DNA of 64,000 nt, from assembly GCA_037176905.1 (NCBI GenBank), contig JBBBWG010006224.1:1-64000 (forward strand). Direction: 5' to 3'. Made by a program: the position numbers and the translations under genes. Under the pieces are notes generated by a model, which worked only from the letters and a program-made list of their open reading frames with translations, was not told the DNA's origin and did no database searches. The stretch comes from Azolla pinnata. Lineage: Eukaryota; Streptophyta; Polypodiopsida; Salviniales; Salviniaceae. Shown in pieces: positions 21,358 through 32,440 of the stretch; position 1 is the stretch's first letter; every line of letters begins with the position of its first letter.

Positions 21358-24300
21358 TGAATCCTTCCCATCCTTTGGAATCTATGTAAATATATATATA
21401 TATATATATGCATGATCCAGGTACTGGGGCATCATAGCCCTCGTGGTCGCCTTCATCTGGCAGCTGTACACCATGTGGATCCTCATACGCCTCCATGAAT
21501 CGAATCCGGGAGTACGCTACAGCCGCTACATTCAATTGTCGCAGGCTGCATTCGGTAAGCCCGCTGCAGATCTCTTCTCTGGATTTTGGCGCAAGCAATC
21601 GTTGAACGAATGATGCGAGATCGCGAAACAGAACATGTTTCTGACGAGCTTAGTTCCAGTTTGGATCTGAGCTAGAGCTGATCCAGATTCAGTTCTCGCT
21701 TCAGCTGTAGCCGTTTTGGATCTGAGCTAGAGCTGGTCCAGATTCAGTTCTCGCTTCAGCTGTAGCCGTTTTGGATCTGAGCCAGAGCTGATCCAGATTC
21801 GGTTTCGGTTCAGCTCCAGTCGTTCGGATTTGAGCTGATCTATGTTCAGTTCTCGCTTCAGCTCTAGCTAGTCGTTTTGGACCTGAGCTGATCCAGATTC
21901 GGTTTCGGTTCAGCTCTAGTCGTCCGGATTTCGAGCTGATCTGTATTCAGTTTCGGTTGTTTTGCATCTGAGCTGATCCAGATTCAGTGTCGGTTCAGCT
22001 CTAGTCACTCTAAGATCAGAGCTGATGATCCAGATTGAGCTGATGATCCAGATTCGGTTTCGGTTCAGCTCTCTAGTCGTTTGGATCTGAGCTGGTGATT
22101 CAGATCGGAACCAGGCCCATGACGCCCCACGATCGACAACTAACTATCCAAATCTGAACCGGGCAACAAATCTTACGATACTACATCGGCGCGATGTCTT
22201 TCTATGATACAGTTTTCTTTTTTTGCTGCTTCCTTCCGACTGTAGGCGATCGGCTCGGGTTCTGGCTAGCAACTCCCCCAAGCATAAACCTAACGGTGGG
22301 GACCTCCACGACACTCATCATCATCGGAGGGAGCAGTCTAAAGCTATTCTACAAGGTGGTTTGCGGGTCCCAATGTGGGGACAGCCCTCTGTCGACGATC
22401 GAATGGTATCTTGTGTTTGCGCTCCTCGCCATGGTTCTCACGCAGCTTCCCAACTTCAACTCCATCTTCGGCTTATCCCTGCTCGGGGTGATCTCCGCCG
22501 TCTCTTATTGCGTTCTGCTGTGGGTCCTCTCCATCACCCGAACCCGCCCCTCGGGTGTTAGCTATGGTGCGGAGCTCGGGCATTCGTACGTGGGCAGCAT
22601 CTTCACGATCCTCAATGCGCTAGGTATCATCGCATTCTGCTTCCGAGGTCACATCAACGTGATGGAAATCCAGGTAATCATCAGCATGCACATTGCCCTG
22701 TGCATATGCTTAGTTGCCTACACCGATTTGTTTTTATGCTTTACTGTAGCTTGGCGTAGGTTTTGTGTGTTCGTTCACCCATCGAATGTTTGTTTATGCG
22801 GCGATAAACAGCTTCGATGAAGTGAAACCATGGACAGTAAGTATGCTTCAAGCGTAGTTAGTGAGCATCTTTCTTCTGGATCATGCGGGCTATGGCACAA
22901 TCCATGCGGTTGTGCTATTGCAGTCGAATTCGTGTCGGAATATGCATGCGATGATGTGTTATCGTTTGTTGGGCGTAGTAGACTAGCGACATTCTGCTGA
23001 AGTGTTTCTGTTTTGCTGAGATAATCATGCCTCTGTTTCTGAATAGGCCACCATGCCGTCGAGCTTGAAGCATCCTGCCCATCTGCCGATGTGGAGAGGA
23101 GCTAAGGTTGCCAACACTGTCATCGCATTGTGCTTCTTCCCCATTGCCATCGGCGGATACTGGGCTTACGGGCGCATGGTTTGTAAACTTGTTTTTGCTT
23201 GCAAATAACTGCAGTAGTTACTGTGTGAGAATGCTTGCATACATACATCATCTGGAATCGATCGAATCACTCCACGGTGCGTGTACAATGAGACGCATGC
23301 TCTCTCTGCCAGAGTTTGAGCATAGGTGATTCGGGAATAATCTGTTCTGCGCATCGATTCGGATGATTTCGGACTGCATTCTTCTGCCTGATCTTCTTCT
23401 TCCTGCCTTTCGATGCATGCGCTCTCAGCCAGATTTTGAGCATGCATGACCTGGGAATAATCTGTTCTGCGCATCGGTTCGAAGAATTTCTGCCTGCATT
23501 CATTTGCTTGGTCTTCTTCCTACCTTTCAATGCATGATCTCTCTGCCAGATTTTGGGCATACATGATTTGGGAAAAATCTGTTCTGCGCATCGGTTCGAA
23601 GAATTTCTGACTGCATTCATTTGCTTGATCTTCTTCCTACCGTTCGATGCATGTGGATAGTGCCATTGCCTAGCAATGTAGTAGAAAAAGCACGGGATTG
23701 CAATAGATTGGGAAGCTGCATCTGCGGGAAATATATAAGTAGATATATATATGTGTGTGTGTGTGTATGCCGGAAATCGACTCCGAATTCGATCGAATCG
23801 ATTCCGAATTCCATCGAATCGATTCCGAATTCGATCGAATCGATTCTTTTTGGGTTTTCTCGGGCTGGAGATGCTGAATGAATCATGGATGGATGGATGG
23901 ATCGTTGGGGCTTTTGCCAGATGCTGCCGTCGGGGATCTTGGAGAGCATGTACGCGATCCACGGGGGAAACACGGCGATGGCGCTGCTGTTGGTGCTGGT
24001 GCTGACGAACTGCTTGGCGGGGTTCCAGACGAGCTCCTTTGCGATCTTCGACAGCTTCGAAGCAGGCTACGAAGCGAAATGCGCGAAGCCGATCGGAAGG
24101 CCCGGAAGGGCAGCGTTCCGAATCGTCTACGTTCTCACGAATCTTCTGATCGGGGTCGCGTTTCCGTGGCTTTCGGGCCTCGCGGGGCTCCTCGGCGGCC
24201 TCACCTGCGCCCCGATTACCTTCGCTTACCCCTGCTTCATGTGGCTCGCCGTCAAGAAGCCCAAGCCCTTCAGCTTCAGCTGGTACCTCAACTGGTCTCT

Positions 24301-24403
24301 CGGCCTCCTCGCCATCTCCATGGCTATGGCATTCGCTGCCGGCGGCGTTTGGAGCATCGTCACCGCGGGGCTCACCTTGCATTTCTTCAGATCCTCCTCC
24401 TGA
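18679..24403 (+). CDS. Amino-acid permease, LHT8/AATL1-like (AAAP family), five exons
   Basis: Exons 18679-19637, 21421-21554, 22246-22673, 23047-23178 and 23921-24403 join in frame with GT/AG borders to 711 residues. After a ~270-residue low-complexity N-terminus (Pro/Asn, Ala, Lys runs), residues from about 277 on match the lysine/histidine-transporter-like group: DAWLP near the start, YAAFHSLSAAMGFQALLLP, WQLYTMWIL, RYSRYIQLSQAAFG, GTSTTLIIIGG, LNALGIIAFCFRGH, WRGAKVANTVIALCFFPIA, and the C-terminal TYR/PCFMWLAVKKPK and YLNWSLG blocks. The segments suggest 9-11 membrane helices. Such proteins import amino acids by proton symport at the plasma membrane. The long N-terminus is a family trait, though this one is repeat-expanded and partly encoded by CCCTAA hexamers. 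Internal ATGs could be used; 18679 is the first in frame. Confidence 0.9.
19668..20700. repeat. Intron-1 minisatellite, ~125-195-bp unit with telomere-like cores
   Basis: Six copies begin TCTCCCGTTTTAGGGTTTCA at 19711, 19907, 20067, 20214, 20351 and 20477, with a period falling from 196 to about 126. Each copy contains TTTAGGG/TTAGGG runs and then, after GTTGAATCTCTGTGTC, the opposite-strand CCCTAAA runs, so each unit is partly self-complementary. Confidence 0.9.
20740..21415. repeat. Intron-1 distal duplication plus CTT, CAT and TA microsatellites
   Basis: TTGCAGC(A/T)TTC(C)TACCCATC(G/A)CTGCTACCA recurs at about 20775 and 21084, each followed by ATGCAAGCTT, indicating an imperfect ~310-bp duplication. 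CTT runs sit in front of both copies. (CAT)n is at about 21327-21358 and (TA)n at about 21390-21410. Confidence 0.75.
21654..22105. repeat. Intron-2 minisatellite, ~60-bp unit
   Basis: About seven to eight degenerate copies of a unit around GATCTGAGCTAGAGCTGATC, CAGATTC(A/G)GTT and TTCAGCTCTAGTCG fill most of intron 2 of the transporter gene. Unrelated to the intron-1 repeat. Confidence 0.85.
23270..23850. repeat. Intron-4 minisatellites (~120-bp x3 and ~25-bp x3)
   Basis: Three copies of a ~120-bp unit containing GAATAATCTGTTCTGCGCAT and CTGCATTC run from about 23290 to 23660. A second array of TCCGAATTCGATCGAATCGAT units follows at about 23775-23845, after a (GT)n run. Confidence 0.85.
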
Positions 24404-25850
24404 CAAAGAAGAAGCAGCAGCAGCAGCTGCTTATGCTGATTGATGCTGATTGATGCTGATTGATGCTGAATGATGCTGATTGATGCTGAATGATGCTGAT
24501 TGATGCTGATTGATGCTGATTGATGCTGATGATGCTGATGATGCTGATTGATGGTGGTGGTGGTGGTGGTGGTGGTGGTGTTGTGTGTGTGCTTTCTTTG
24601 ATGGTGTGGTCTTTGATGCTGAAGCTGTCTGAAGGATTTGAAGATGGAAGAAGCTGCTGCTGCTGCTGCTGACTGGAAAGATTTGAAGATGTGAAGATGA
24701 AGCAGCAGCTGCTGATGGGGATGCTGTGAGATGGAATGAATGAAGATGAATGAAGCTGAATGAAGATTGAAGATGACTGAAGCTGATGGTGATTGCTGCT
24801 GTGATGGTGAAGCTGAATGAATGAATGAAGAAGATTGAAGATGAAGTGTGATGGTGATGGTGATGGTGATGGGAGTGACTCCTGCTAACACTAGCTACAG
24901 CATTTGGATAGATAGATAAGATAGATAGATAGATAGCATTTGCTTTTCTGTACCTCAATCCCCAAACCCTACTAGACTCTAGCTGCTTCAAACCCCTGGA
25001 TGCCAAAGCCCTAATCAACCTCTCTACTACCCAATCCATCCTCTTCTTCTTCTGCATGCACTATTTCAAGCTGAAGAAGAAGAAGATGATGATGAAGAAG
25101 AAGATGATGAAGATGTTGGTGAAGAACACAGCCCCATATATTATATAATAGCATTAGGTTTTAATCTATGCACCTCAGTCCTTAAAAACCCTAGGGGCTC
25201 CAGAGCCCCTACCAAAACCCTAAATAAAGCCTCTACTACTAATAATGCACCACATAAAACCCTAAAACTTGTAACCTCTCCTCAACCCTGAAAAGACCTA
25301 TATATATTTATATATATTTCTCTAAGCTTCTTTCTCTCTCCATTTTATCTTGAACTTAATGAATGGTGTTTGGGCTAGAATGCTTTCATCAAATCCTGTC
25401 TGCCTTCTTCTCTCAGCTGATCAACTAATTCCATGTCTGTTTTCTTTCTTGTCTGCTATTCCTGAACCCTAATCTTAATGGGGGCCCCCCTGGAAGAACT
25501 GCCCTACAAATCTTCTGAAAACCCTGAGCTCCAACAAACAAACAAGCCCCTCAGACAAAAGACACAGCAAGCAAGGACAAAAACAGGCCATAAAGGGGGG
25601 GAGCTTCCAGGTTGCCCTTTTGTTCTTTTTCTTTATATGAATGAGTGAGATTTTGCAGAGTGCATTGAAAGGCAACTAGTTAGGGTTACTTCTTCTTGCA
25701 TGCATTTTGTATAAGAATCACTGCCAACCTGCAGCGCAAGTGGCGGCGGGCGGTGGCAGCGGTGCAAAATGTATCAACATATATACATATATGTACACCC
25801 ACACACATTACAATCGCCGGAGCTGGATGCGATGTACTTACTCACTCCCA
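24404..25850. repeat. Transporter 3' region and intergenic: TGATGC, TGG, GATGGT and GATA repeats
   Basis: TGCTGATTGA-type array at about 24432-24550, (GGT)n at 24552-24580, GAAGATGAATGAAGCTG repeats to 24840, (GATGGT)n at 24848-24872, GATA repeats at 24903-24940 and GAAGAAGATGATG at 25070-25115. The first few hundred bases are probably 3' UTR. No further gene recognised up to 25850. Confidence 0.7.
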
Positions 25851-26714
25851 TTAGGCTTTCAGGGTTTTTAGGGTTTTTAGGGTTTTTAGGGCTTTTAGGG
25901 CTTTAGGGATCGGCGACGGCCGTAAGAGATGGTTGCGGAAGCGGGCAACCGAAGCTCTCACCGCGTGGCCTTCGTCGTGGCTCATGAGCCTCGCGACAGA
26001 CGCCACGACAAGGTCTCTGGTGATCCTCTCAGGCAACCTGCAGAGAAGCTGATGCTTCTTCTGTTGGCTCTGGCTCTGGCTCTGGCTATTCTCGGTCCGG
26101 CGTTGAAGTGGGCCCTGACTTTGGCTCAAGCTTTGATTCCGACTCCGACTCCGATTCTGGCTTTGGATCTGCCGCGGACTCCGATTCTGGCTCCGACTCT
26201 CAGTCTGACTCTGATTCTGGCGGCGGATTTGACTCCGACTCTGGCTCTTGGCATGATGATGGTGCTGATGATGATGGTGCTGATGATGATGATGCATGGC
26301 TATGGCGAACCCCCAGCGGAGGAGGCACTTGAGGTTGGTGCGCTGCTCGCTCTCGCGGGGGCACCCGATCACGGGCACGCCCGCGCACATGGCGTCGACG
26401 GCCGAGTTCCAGCCGCAATGGCTCACGAACGCCGCGACCGCGGGGTGGCGCAGAACCGCGGGCTGAGGAGCCCAGGCGCAGATCAAGGCGCGGCCTCGCA
26501 CGCGATCCCAGAATCCCTCGGGAAACAGAACCGTGCCCATCATCGGACCTTGGTCTGGACATTGGCCTTGGTCTTGACATTGGTCTTGACATTGGCCTTG
26601 ACATTGACCTTTGCCTTGACCTTGACCTTGACCTTGGTCTTGGACTTGACATTGGCTCCAATCTCCATCGTGACTCCGACTCCGACTCTGACTCTGACTC
26701 TGACTCTGACTCTG

Positions 26715-26745
<31 letters not shown>

Positions 26746-27014
26746 CTCTTCTCCTGACCCTGGCATTCTGCTTCGCCTCGTTCTCGCGGCACCACCATCC
26801 CGGGCCTCACCACCATGAGGAACGGCCTCCGCGTCGCCTCCAGTCCGAGAGCGAGCTCCGCGAGCTCGCCCGCGCCGAGCGTGGCCATGCTCCCGAACGC
26901 GGCGTAGATCACCGACCGCGGCGCCTGCCGATCCAGCCACTCGGCGATGTTGGTCGCGGAGCGCTCGCGATGATCGCGATCATCGACGCCATCGCTATCG
27001 CCGTCACCAACACT

Positions 27015-27055
<41 letters not shown>

Positions 27056-29495
27056 CACCGTGATCATGATCATGATCATGAAGATCACCAGCGCAATCAT
27101 CGGCATCGTCGTCGTCGGCATCGTCATAATCCGCATCGGCATCGTCGTCGTCGGCATCGTCATAATCCGCATTGGCATCGTCGTCATTGTGGATCGAATC
27201 GGCGGCAAGCGGCCTCCTCGGCGCATCACGATCATCACCATCACCACCACCATCACTATCATCACCATCACCACCACCATCATCACGATCGCCACCACCA
27301 TCACTATCATCATCATCGCCACCACCATCATCACGATCGCCACCACCATCACTATCATCATCATCGCCACCACCATCATCACGATCGCCACGATCGCCGC
27401 CGCGATCGTCGCCGCGATCGTCGTCGCGATCGTCGTCATCGCCGATCGGATCGTGGATCGAATCGGAGGCATCGGCGCGGCGGTTGAGCGCGCACCCGAT
27501 CGGCTCCATCGCCACGCCCTCGCGGCGCATCGCGGCGATCACGGCGCCCTCGAGCCGCGCGAACGTGTTGACGAGGACGGCGCGCGACTCGCGGCCGCGC
27601 GAGAACGCGTCGCACACCATCCCGAACAGCGGCGACGACACCGCCGCGGAGTCGATGCCCACGAAGAAGTCGGCGAGCCGGAACGCCTCGAGCCCCGCGA
27701 CGGGGATCTCGATCGCGGGCTCATCCTCATCCTCATCATCATCATCGCCATCGTCGTCGTCGTCGTCGTCGCATCCGCATCGGCCGCCTGGCCGCCGATT
27801 CGTTCAGCAAGTCACGCGCGCGAATCGGTTCGCAATTCGTTGCCGCAACACGTTCGGGTTTCCGATTCAGTATATTATTCTCCACAACATGGTCTTACTA
27901 TATATATTGGGCAATTGCTGAATCTGCCTTGCTCGACGCATGTTTTGTAGCTAATACGGCCGCGATGTCTTCTTTGTTCACTAATCCAAGTACATACACC
28001 TATAATTGTTTTGTAGCTAATACGGCCGTGGTGTCTTCTTTGTTCACTAATCCAAGTACATACACATATAATTGTTTTGTAGCTAATGTCTGCTTTGCTC
28101 ACTAATCGAAGTACATACACATATAATTGTTTTGTAGCTAATGTCTGCTTTGCTCACTAATCGAAGTACATACACATATTGTTTTGTAGCTAATGTCTGC
28201 TTTGCTCACTAATCGAAGTACATACATATACTGTTTTGTAGCTAATACGGCCGCGGTTTCTTCTTTGTTCACTAATCCAAGNNNNNNNNNNNNNNNNNNN
28301 NNNNNNNNNNNNNNNNNNNNNNNNNNNNNNNNNNNNNNNNNNNNNNNNNNNNNNNNNNNNNNNNNNNNNNNNNNNNNNNNNNNNNNNNNNNNNNNNNNNN
28401 NNNNNNNNNNNNNNNNNNNNNNNNNNNNNNNNNNNNNNNNNNNNNNNNNNNNNNNNNNNNNNNNNNNNNNNNNNNNNNNNNNNNNNNNNNNNNNNNNNNN
28501 NNNNNNNNNNNNNNNNNNNNNNNNNNNNNNNNNNNNNNNNNNNNNNNNNNNNNNNNNNNNNNNNNNNNNNNNNNNNNNNNNNNNNNNNNNNNNNNNNNNN
28601 NNNNNNNNNNNNNNNNNNNNNNNNNNNNNNNNNNNNNNNNNNNNNNNNNNNNNNNNNNNNNNNNNNNNNNNNNNNNNNNNNNNNNNNNNNNNNNNNNNNN
28701 NNNNNNNNNNNNNNNNNNNNNNNNNNNNNNNNNNNNNNNNNNNNNNNNNNNNNNNNNNNNNNNNNNNNNNNNNNNNNNNNNNNNNNNNNNNNNNNNNNNN
28801 NNNNNNNNNNNNNNNNNNNNNNNNNNNNNNNNNNNNNNNNNNNNNNNNNNNNNNNNNNNNNNNNNNNNNNNNNNNNNNNNNNNNNNNNNNNNNNNNNNNN
28901 NNNNNNNNNNNNNNNNNNNNNNNNNNNNNNNNNNNNNNNNNNNNNNNNNNNNNNNNNNNNNNNNNNNNNNNNNNNNNNNNNNNNNNNNNNNNNNNNNNNN
29001 NNNNNNNNNNNNNNNNNNNNNNNNNNNNNNNNNNNNNNNNNNNNNNNNNNNNNNNNNNNNNNNNNNNNNNNNNNNNNNNNNNNNNNNNNNNNNNNNNNNN
29101 NNNNNNNNNNNNNNNNNNNNNNNNNNNNNNNNNNNNNNNNNNNNNNNNNNNNNNNNNNNNNNNNNNNNNNNNNNNNNNNNNNNNNNNGATTCCGAAGATC
29201 CCGAACGAGAAGATCCCGGCGGAGGAGAAGATCCCGGCGTCGGAGAAGATTCCCCGGGAGAGTCTGGCGATGGCGAGCTCACGATTCCCGACGGCGGGCA
29301 ATCGTCGGGTAGCAATCGGAGCCTGAGGTTCGACGCATTGCTGCGTCGAACCCGGCACTGGCCCGTGTGCAAGAAGGTGACGAGCAACGACGAGGACGAC
29401 GCCGCCAGGTGCCGCGCGAGCTGCATCATCGGGTTCACGTGGCCTTGCAACGGGATCGGGAAGACGAGCACGTGCCGCCCGCCGTCGCTCGCCAT
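25851..29495 (-). CDS. Family-1 UDP-glycosyltransferase (PSPG box), interrupted by an assembly gap
   Basis: The N-terminal part is 29188-29495 (ATG at 29493-29495): HVLVFPIPLQGHVNPMMQLA is the classic plant UGT start with the catalytic-type His. After the gap and a noncoding tandem repeat, the C-terminal exon runs from about 27790 to the stop at 25851-25853. It shows IPVAGLEAFRLADFFV, RSVIYAAFGSM, FPEGFWDRV and a complete 44-residue PSPG box (genomic 26343-26474) from WAPQ through HCGWNS to a final Gln, the sugar-donor site. Such cytosolic enzymes move glucose from UDP-glucose to small metabolites; the acceptor cannot be inferred. About 100 core residues are unseen. Three low-complexity insertions sit in loops: Asp/Gly-rich (about 26960-27470), Ser/Gln-rich (26530-26770) and His/Ser/Gln-rich (26040-26300). 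They keep frame. Whether the gene is functional is unclear. Confidence 0.8.
27943..28281. repeat. 56/66-bp tandem repeat abutting the gap (probable UGT intron)
   Basis: At least six copies of TTTTGTAGCTAATACGGCCG...TTTGTTCACTAATCCAAG in a long form (~66 bp) and a short form lacking ACGGCCG (~56 bp). The array runs straight into the N block, so its true length is unknown and the gap is probably repeat-caused. Confidence 0.85.
28282..29187. other. Assembly gap (N)
   Basis: 906 unknown bases. The gap falls within the UGT gene and hides the middle of its N-terminal domain and at least one splice site. Confidence 1.
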
Positions 29496-29524
29496 CGTTA
29501 CGCCCCGCTTCGCAGTCGATCGGG

Positions 29525-29680
29525 GCTAGGGCTTTCACAGGAGTTTTAGGGTTTTGAGGAGTTTTAGGGTTTTGGGGTTTAGGGTTTTGAGGAGTGTTAG
29601 GGTTTAGGGTTTTTGAGGAGTTTTGTAGGGTTTAGGGTTTTGAGGAGTGTTAGGGTTTAGGGTTTAGGGGTTTCAGGAGT
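29525..29680. repeat. Telomere-like minisatellite just 5' of the UGT gene
   Basis: Roughly eight degenerate units of TTTTAGGGTTTTGAGGAG and TTTAGGGTTTAGGG, starting about 30 bp upstream of the UGT ATG. On the coding strand it reads CCCTAAA, so it supplies several telo-box-like motifs to the UGT promoter or leader. Confidence 0.8.
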
Positions 29681-30690
29681 TTGAGAGCCCGCACGGGGGA
29701 AACAGGAAGGGACCAAGCCAGACCCGACCTGTTTCCGCAGAGTTGCCAGAGTTTCCCAGAGCCGGCTGGTACTCTTATACCAGGACACACACAGGCACGG
29801 AGGAAGTTCGTCGTCGACAAGTGCTCCGTAGCTCTCTCTCTCTCTATATATATATATCTATCTATCTATATGTATATCTAGATCGATCGACCGATCGATC
29901 GATCGATAGATGTGTATCTACGTCGCGACTGTAGGCGGGATCGAAGGAAAAAAATAAACGTCGCGCCGCTCCGCTAGATTCTCCGCTAAGTACCACCCGA
30001 CCCGACTTTTCTGCGGCCCCCGTCTGGACACATTGACGAGGGCCACGAAGTCATCGCCACGGAATGCGTCGGCAGAGGTTTCGGGTGCGAGTTGCTAGCA
30101 CACAACACAGAGTACCCGAACAGAATGTCTTCTGATCCGGTAACGCTTTCACATTCGCTCGCTCGCTCGCTCGCTCGCCGGATCCGATCTTCGCTCATCT
30201 TCGCTCATCTTCGCTCGATTGCGTGACGAAATGTCCATTTGGGAAGTGCCCTGCAGGATACAAATTCCTGCTGAGAGATTCTCTTTATGTTCTGACATAG
30301 TGAATGATGCCTTCCAGAAGAAGCAAGAAAGAAAGCAAAGAAGCAAAGACCAAAGAAGGAGGAGGAGGAAAGGAAGGGAAACACACACACACACATAGTC
30401 AAATGTGGGCTTTTTTTCTTGGATCAAAAGTGGGCAACAATCTCTGGTTTGAATAAGCAGCACCACTTCCAAACACACACATGGGGCTTAGTAATCAAAT
30501 GAAGGAATGCCGATTCCCCGATTCGATCCAGCACGATTCCGCACACATGCTCGTATACATGCAATTACGGGCGCTTGTGCCTATGCCTGTGCCTTTGTGT
30601 GTGTGTGTGTGTGTGTGTATTTCGAGATCGGGGTTCGACCGGGTTTTAGTTATACTACTAGACTTGGCGGCGGGGAGAAAGATGCTGCTC
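29681..30690. other. Intergenic, no gene recognised
   Basis: Contains CT/TA/GATA and GATC microsatellites (29833-29910), (GCTC)n at about 30157-30180, TTCGCTCATC x3 at about 30188-30218, (CA)n at 30382-30396 and (GT)n at 30597-30620. The open frames here are not convincing. Confidence 0.55.
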
Positions 30691-30708
30691 CTTCCCAGCC
30701 ACCAAAGG

Positions 30709-30873
30709 TCAATGGGAAGCATCTCCTTCCTCTGTGGGCTTCGATAGTGGCCCGAACGTGACGAGCTCCTCCAAAACCTTGTGCTGCAATCCTTCCACAC
30801 ATGATGATGCTCCACCAATCTCTTCGATCTTAGGGTTTAGGGTTTAGGGTTTAGGGTTTAAGAGCCAGCAAGA

Positions 30874-30924
<51 letters not shown>

Positions 30925-32440
30925 TTGCTTACAACAAACATTCCCTCGATGAGCCTGACGAAATGCAAAACAGACAGATAGACAGATCCGTAACGAATGA
31001 ATGCTTTTCTTCTTTTTTCTGGTGCATGCCCCTCGGCGCAACACGAACACATGCTCCACCACCTTCGCTCGCTCGTCAGCGCAACAAGTACAATCCACAA
31101 CACCCCGCCGACGCAGTCTCCCGTGTTTGCAATCGATACCGTTAACTAGCTCATAGCCAGATAGATTTCTATTTATGCTCGATACTGTTAACTAGCTCAT
31201 AGCCAGATAGATTTCTATTTATGCTTACTTACGTTCAGCAAATCTATCAACCGATGTCATATAGAAATATCGATCGATCGATCGATCGATCGATTTGAGG
31301 CGGGCATTATGGAGAACATAAGGAATGTCTGGGCAAGCTCCTGTCCAATCTGGGCCAACAGGCAACATCGAAAGGGATCTCTCGGATCAAGCACTAGCGC
31401 ACATAGCTTCACGATCCTTATCCCTGTCAGCTACGACACCTTCATATCAGTGTGCGCATTCCCTGTATACCAAAGCTCATTTTGCATGCGACAAGGGGTG
31501 GTCCCTAGCCTTCTCGCGGACGAGAAGAAACATATTCAATTCCTATCTGCAGCTCACCATGGGACAAGATCACAATTCCATGCCCAAAGGCTTAGCTGAT
31601 GTAGGGGGCCAGCCAAGAGCTATAACCATGGAATGGAGCCTCTGTCGAGCGTCGGGAGTTTTCTATACAACATGTCTAGCTTTTCCACTACCAGGAACTG
31701 CAGCTCGGGAACACGATGTTCGGCTTGTCTGTCTGGTTGTCTGCTCTGGCCTCTATCTGTGCCATGCTCTCGAGAATATCCGCATGCTGTTGTTCGAGCA
31801 CGCCTTCGTCAGAAGTGCATCATCATCATCATCATCACCATCATCAACAGTTTCTGAGTGCAGAACACATGAGGAAACACAGAGCTCCTCCCATGTCTCC
31901 TCCCATGTGCTCCTCAACAAACCATCACCTTCCTGACTTGGGACTCTTTTCTGCACTTGTTATATACACATCTTTGTATTCCCTGCCCATATCTGGGCAC
32001 GATTGCGAGAGACCCACAGAGGATGACGACGACGGTGGATCATGAAAAAGGGACAGAAGAAAACAGAAACGAACAACGAACTCGATAACGATCCCCGAAT
32101 GCTTCCAGCTCAAACTCGTCCCCACTACGTCCGTCTTCTTCATTGTGGCTACCACATTAACAGCCCCTTGCGATTGCTCCACTGCTTCCAAAATCTTGCA
32201 AGGAAACCATTAAAATAACATGCAGATCGGATCAGAATTCAGGGTTTCGAGTGAACAGTTGGGGTTTTTCGAAGCAACCGAGAAGTTGCAGATGATGGAG
32301 AATAATAAATAAAGGATTCCCTCCCCCATAGCCATAAAACTTTCCTTCTATCAAACCGTGAGCACCTGCTCAATATTCCCATCGATTACACATACCTTGA
32401 CAATTTTCCGCCGTGCATGTTCAATATGTTGGTCTGACTC
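30709..32440 (-). CDS. Candidate multi-exon gene of unknown family
   Basis: Several minus-strand segments look like spliced exons. One ends at 32396 with AAG|GTATGTG and reads ESDQHIEHARRKIVK. The next starts at 32194 after TTGCAAG and continues in phase with ILEAVEQSQGAVNVVATMKK. Another near 31685-31815 reads VLEQQHADILESMAQIEARA. A last one at 30709-30828 reads EEIGGASSCVEGLQHKVLEE and closes with TGA. All are hydrophilic and helix-prone, like a small coiled-coil protein. I do not recognise the family, cannot fix the start or the middle splice sites, and this could be two unrelated fragments or UTR of the LEUNIG gene upstream. Confidence 0.3.
30829..30922. repeat. TTTAGGG x3-4 followed by (CT)n
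   Basis: Heptamer telomere-like run at about 30832-30860, then an uninterrupted CT tract of about 23 units (30873-30921). Confidence 0.9.
31138..31226. repeat. 45-bp perfect tandem duplication
   Basis: GTTAACTAGCTCATAGCCAG followed by ATAGATTTCTATTTATGCT occurs twice in direct succession, then a (CGAT)n run at about 31268-31293. Confidence 0.9.

Noticed and set aside
22223-22561. 112-codon alternative plus-strand frame in transporter exon 3
   Set aside because: Overlaps the transporter frame and has no family match.
25929-27950. 673-codon plus-strand frame antisense to the UGT
   Set aside because: It mirrors the repeat-rich UGT exon; composition is Ile/Thr/Leu repeat and the minus strand carries the PSPG box.
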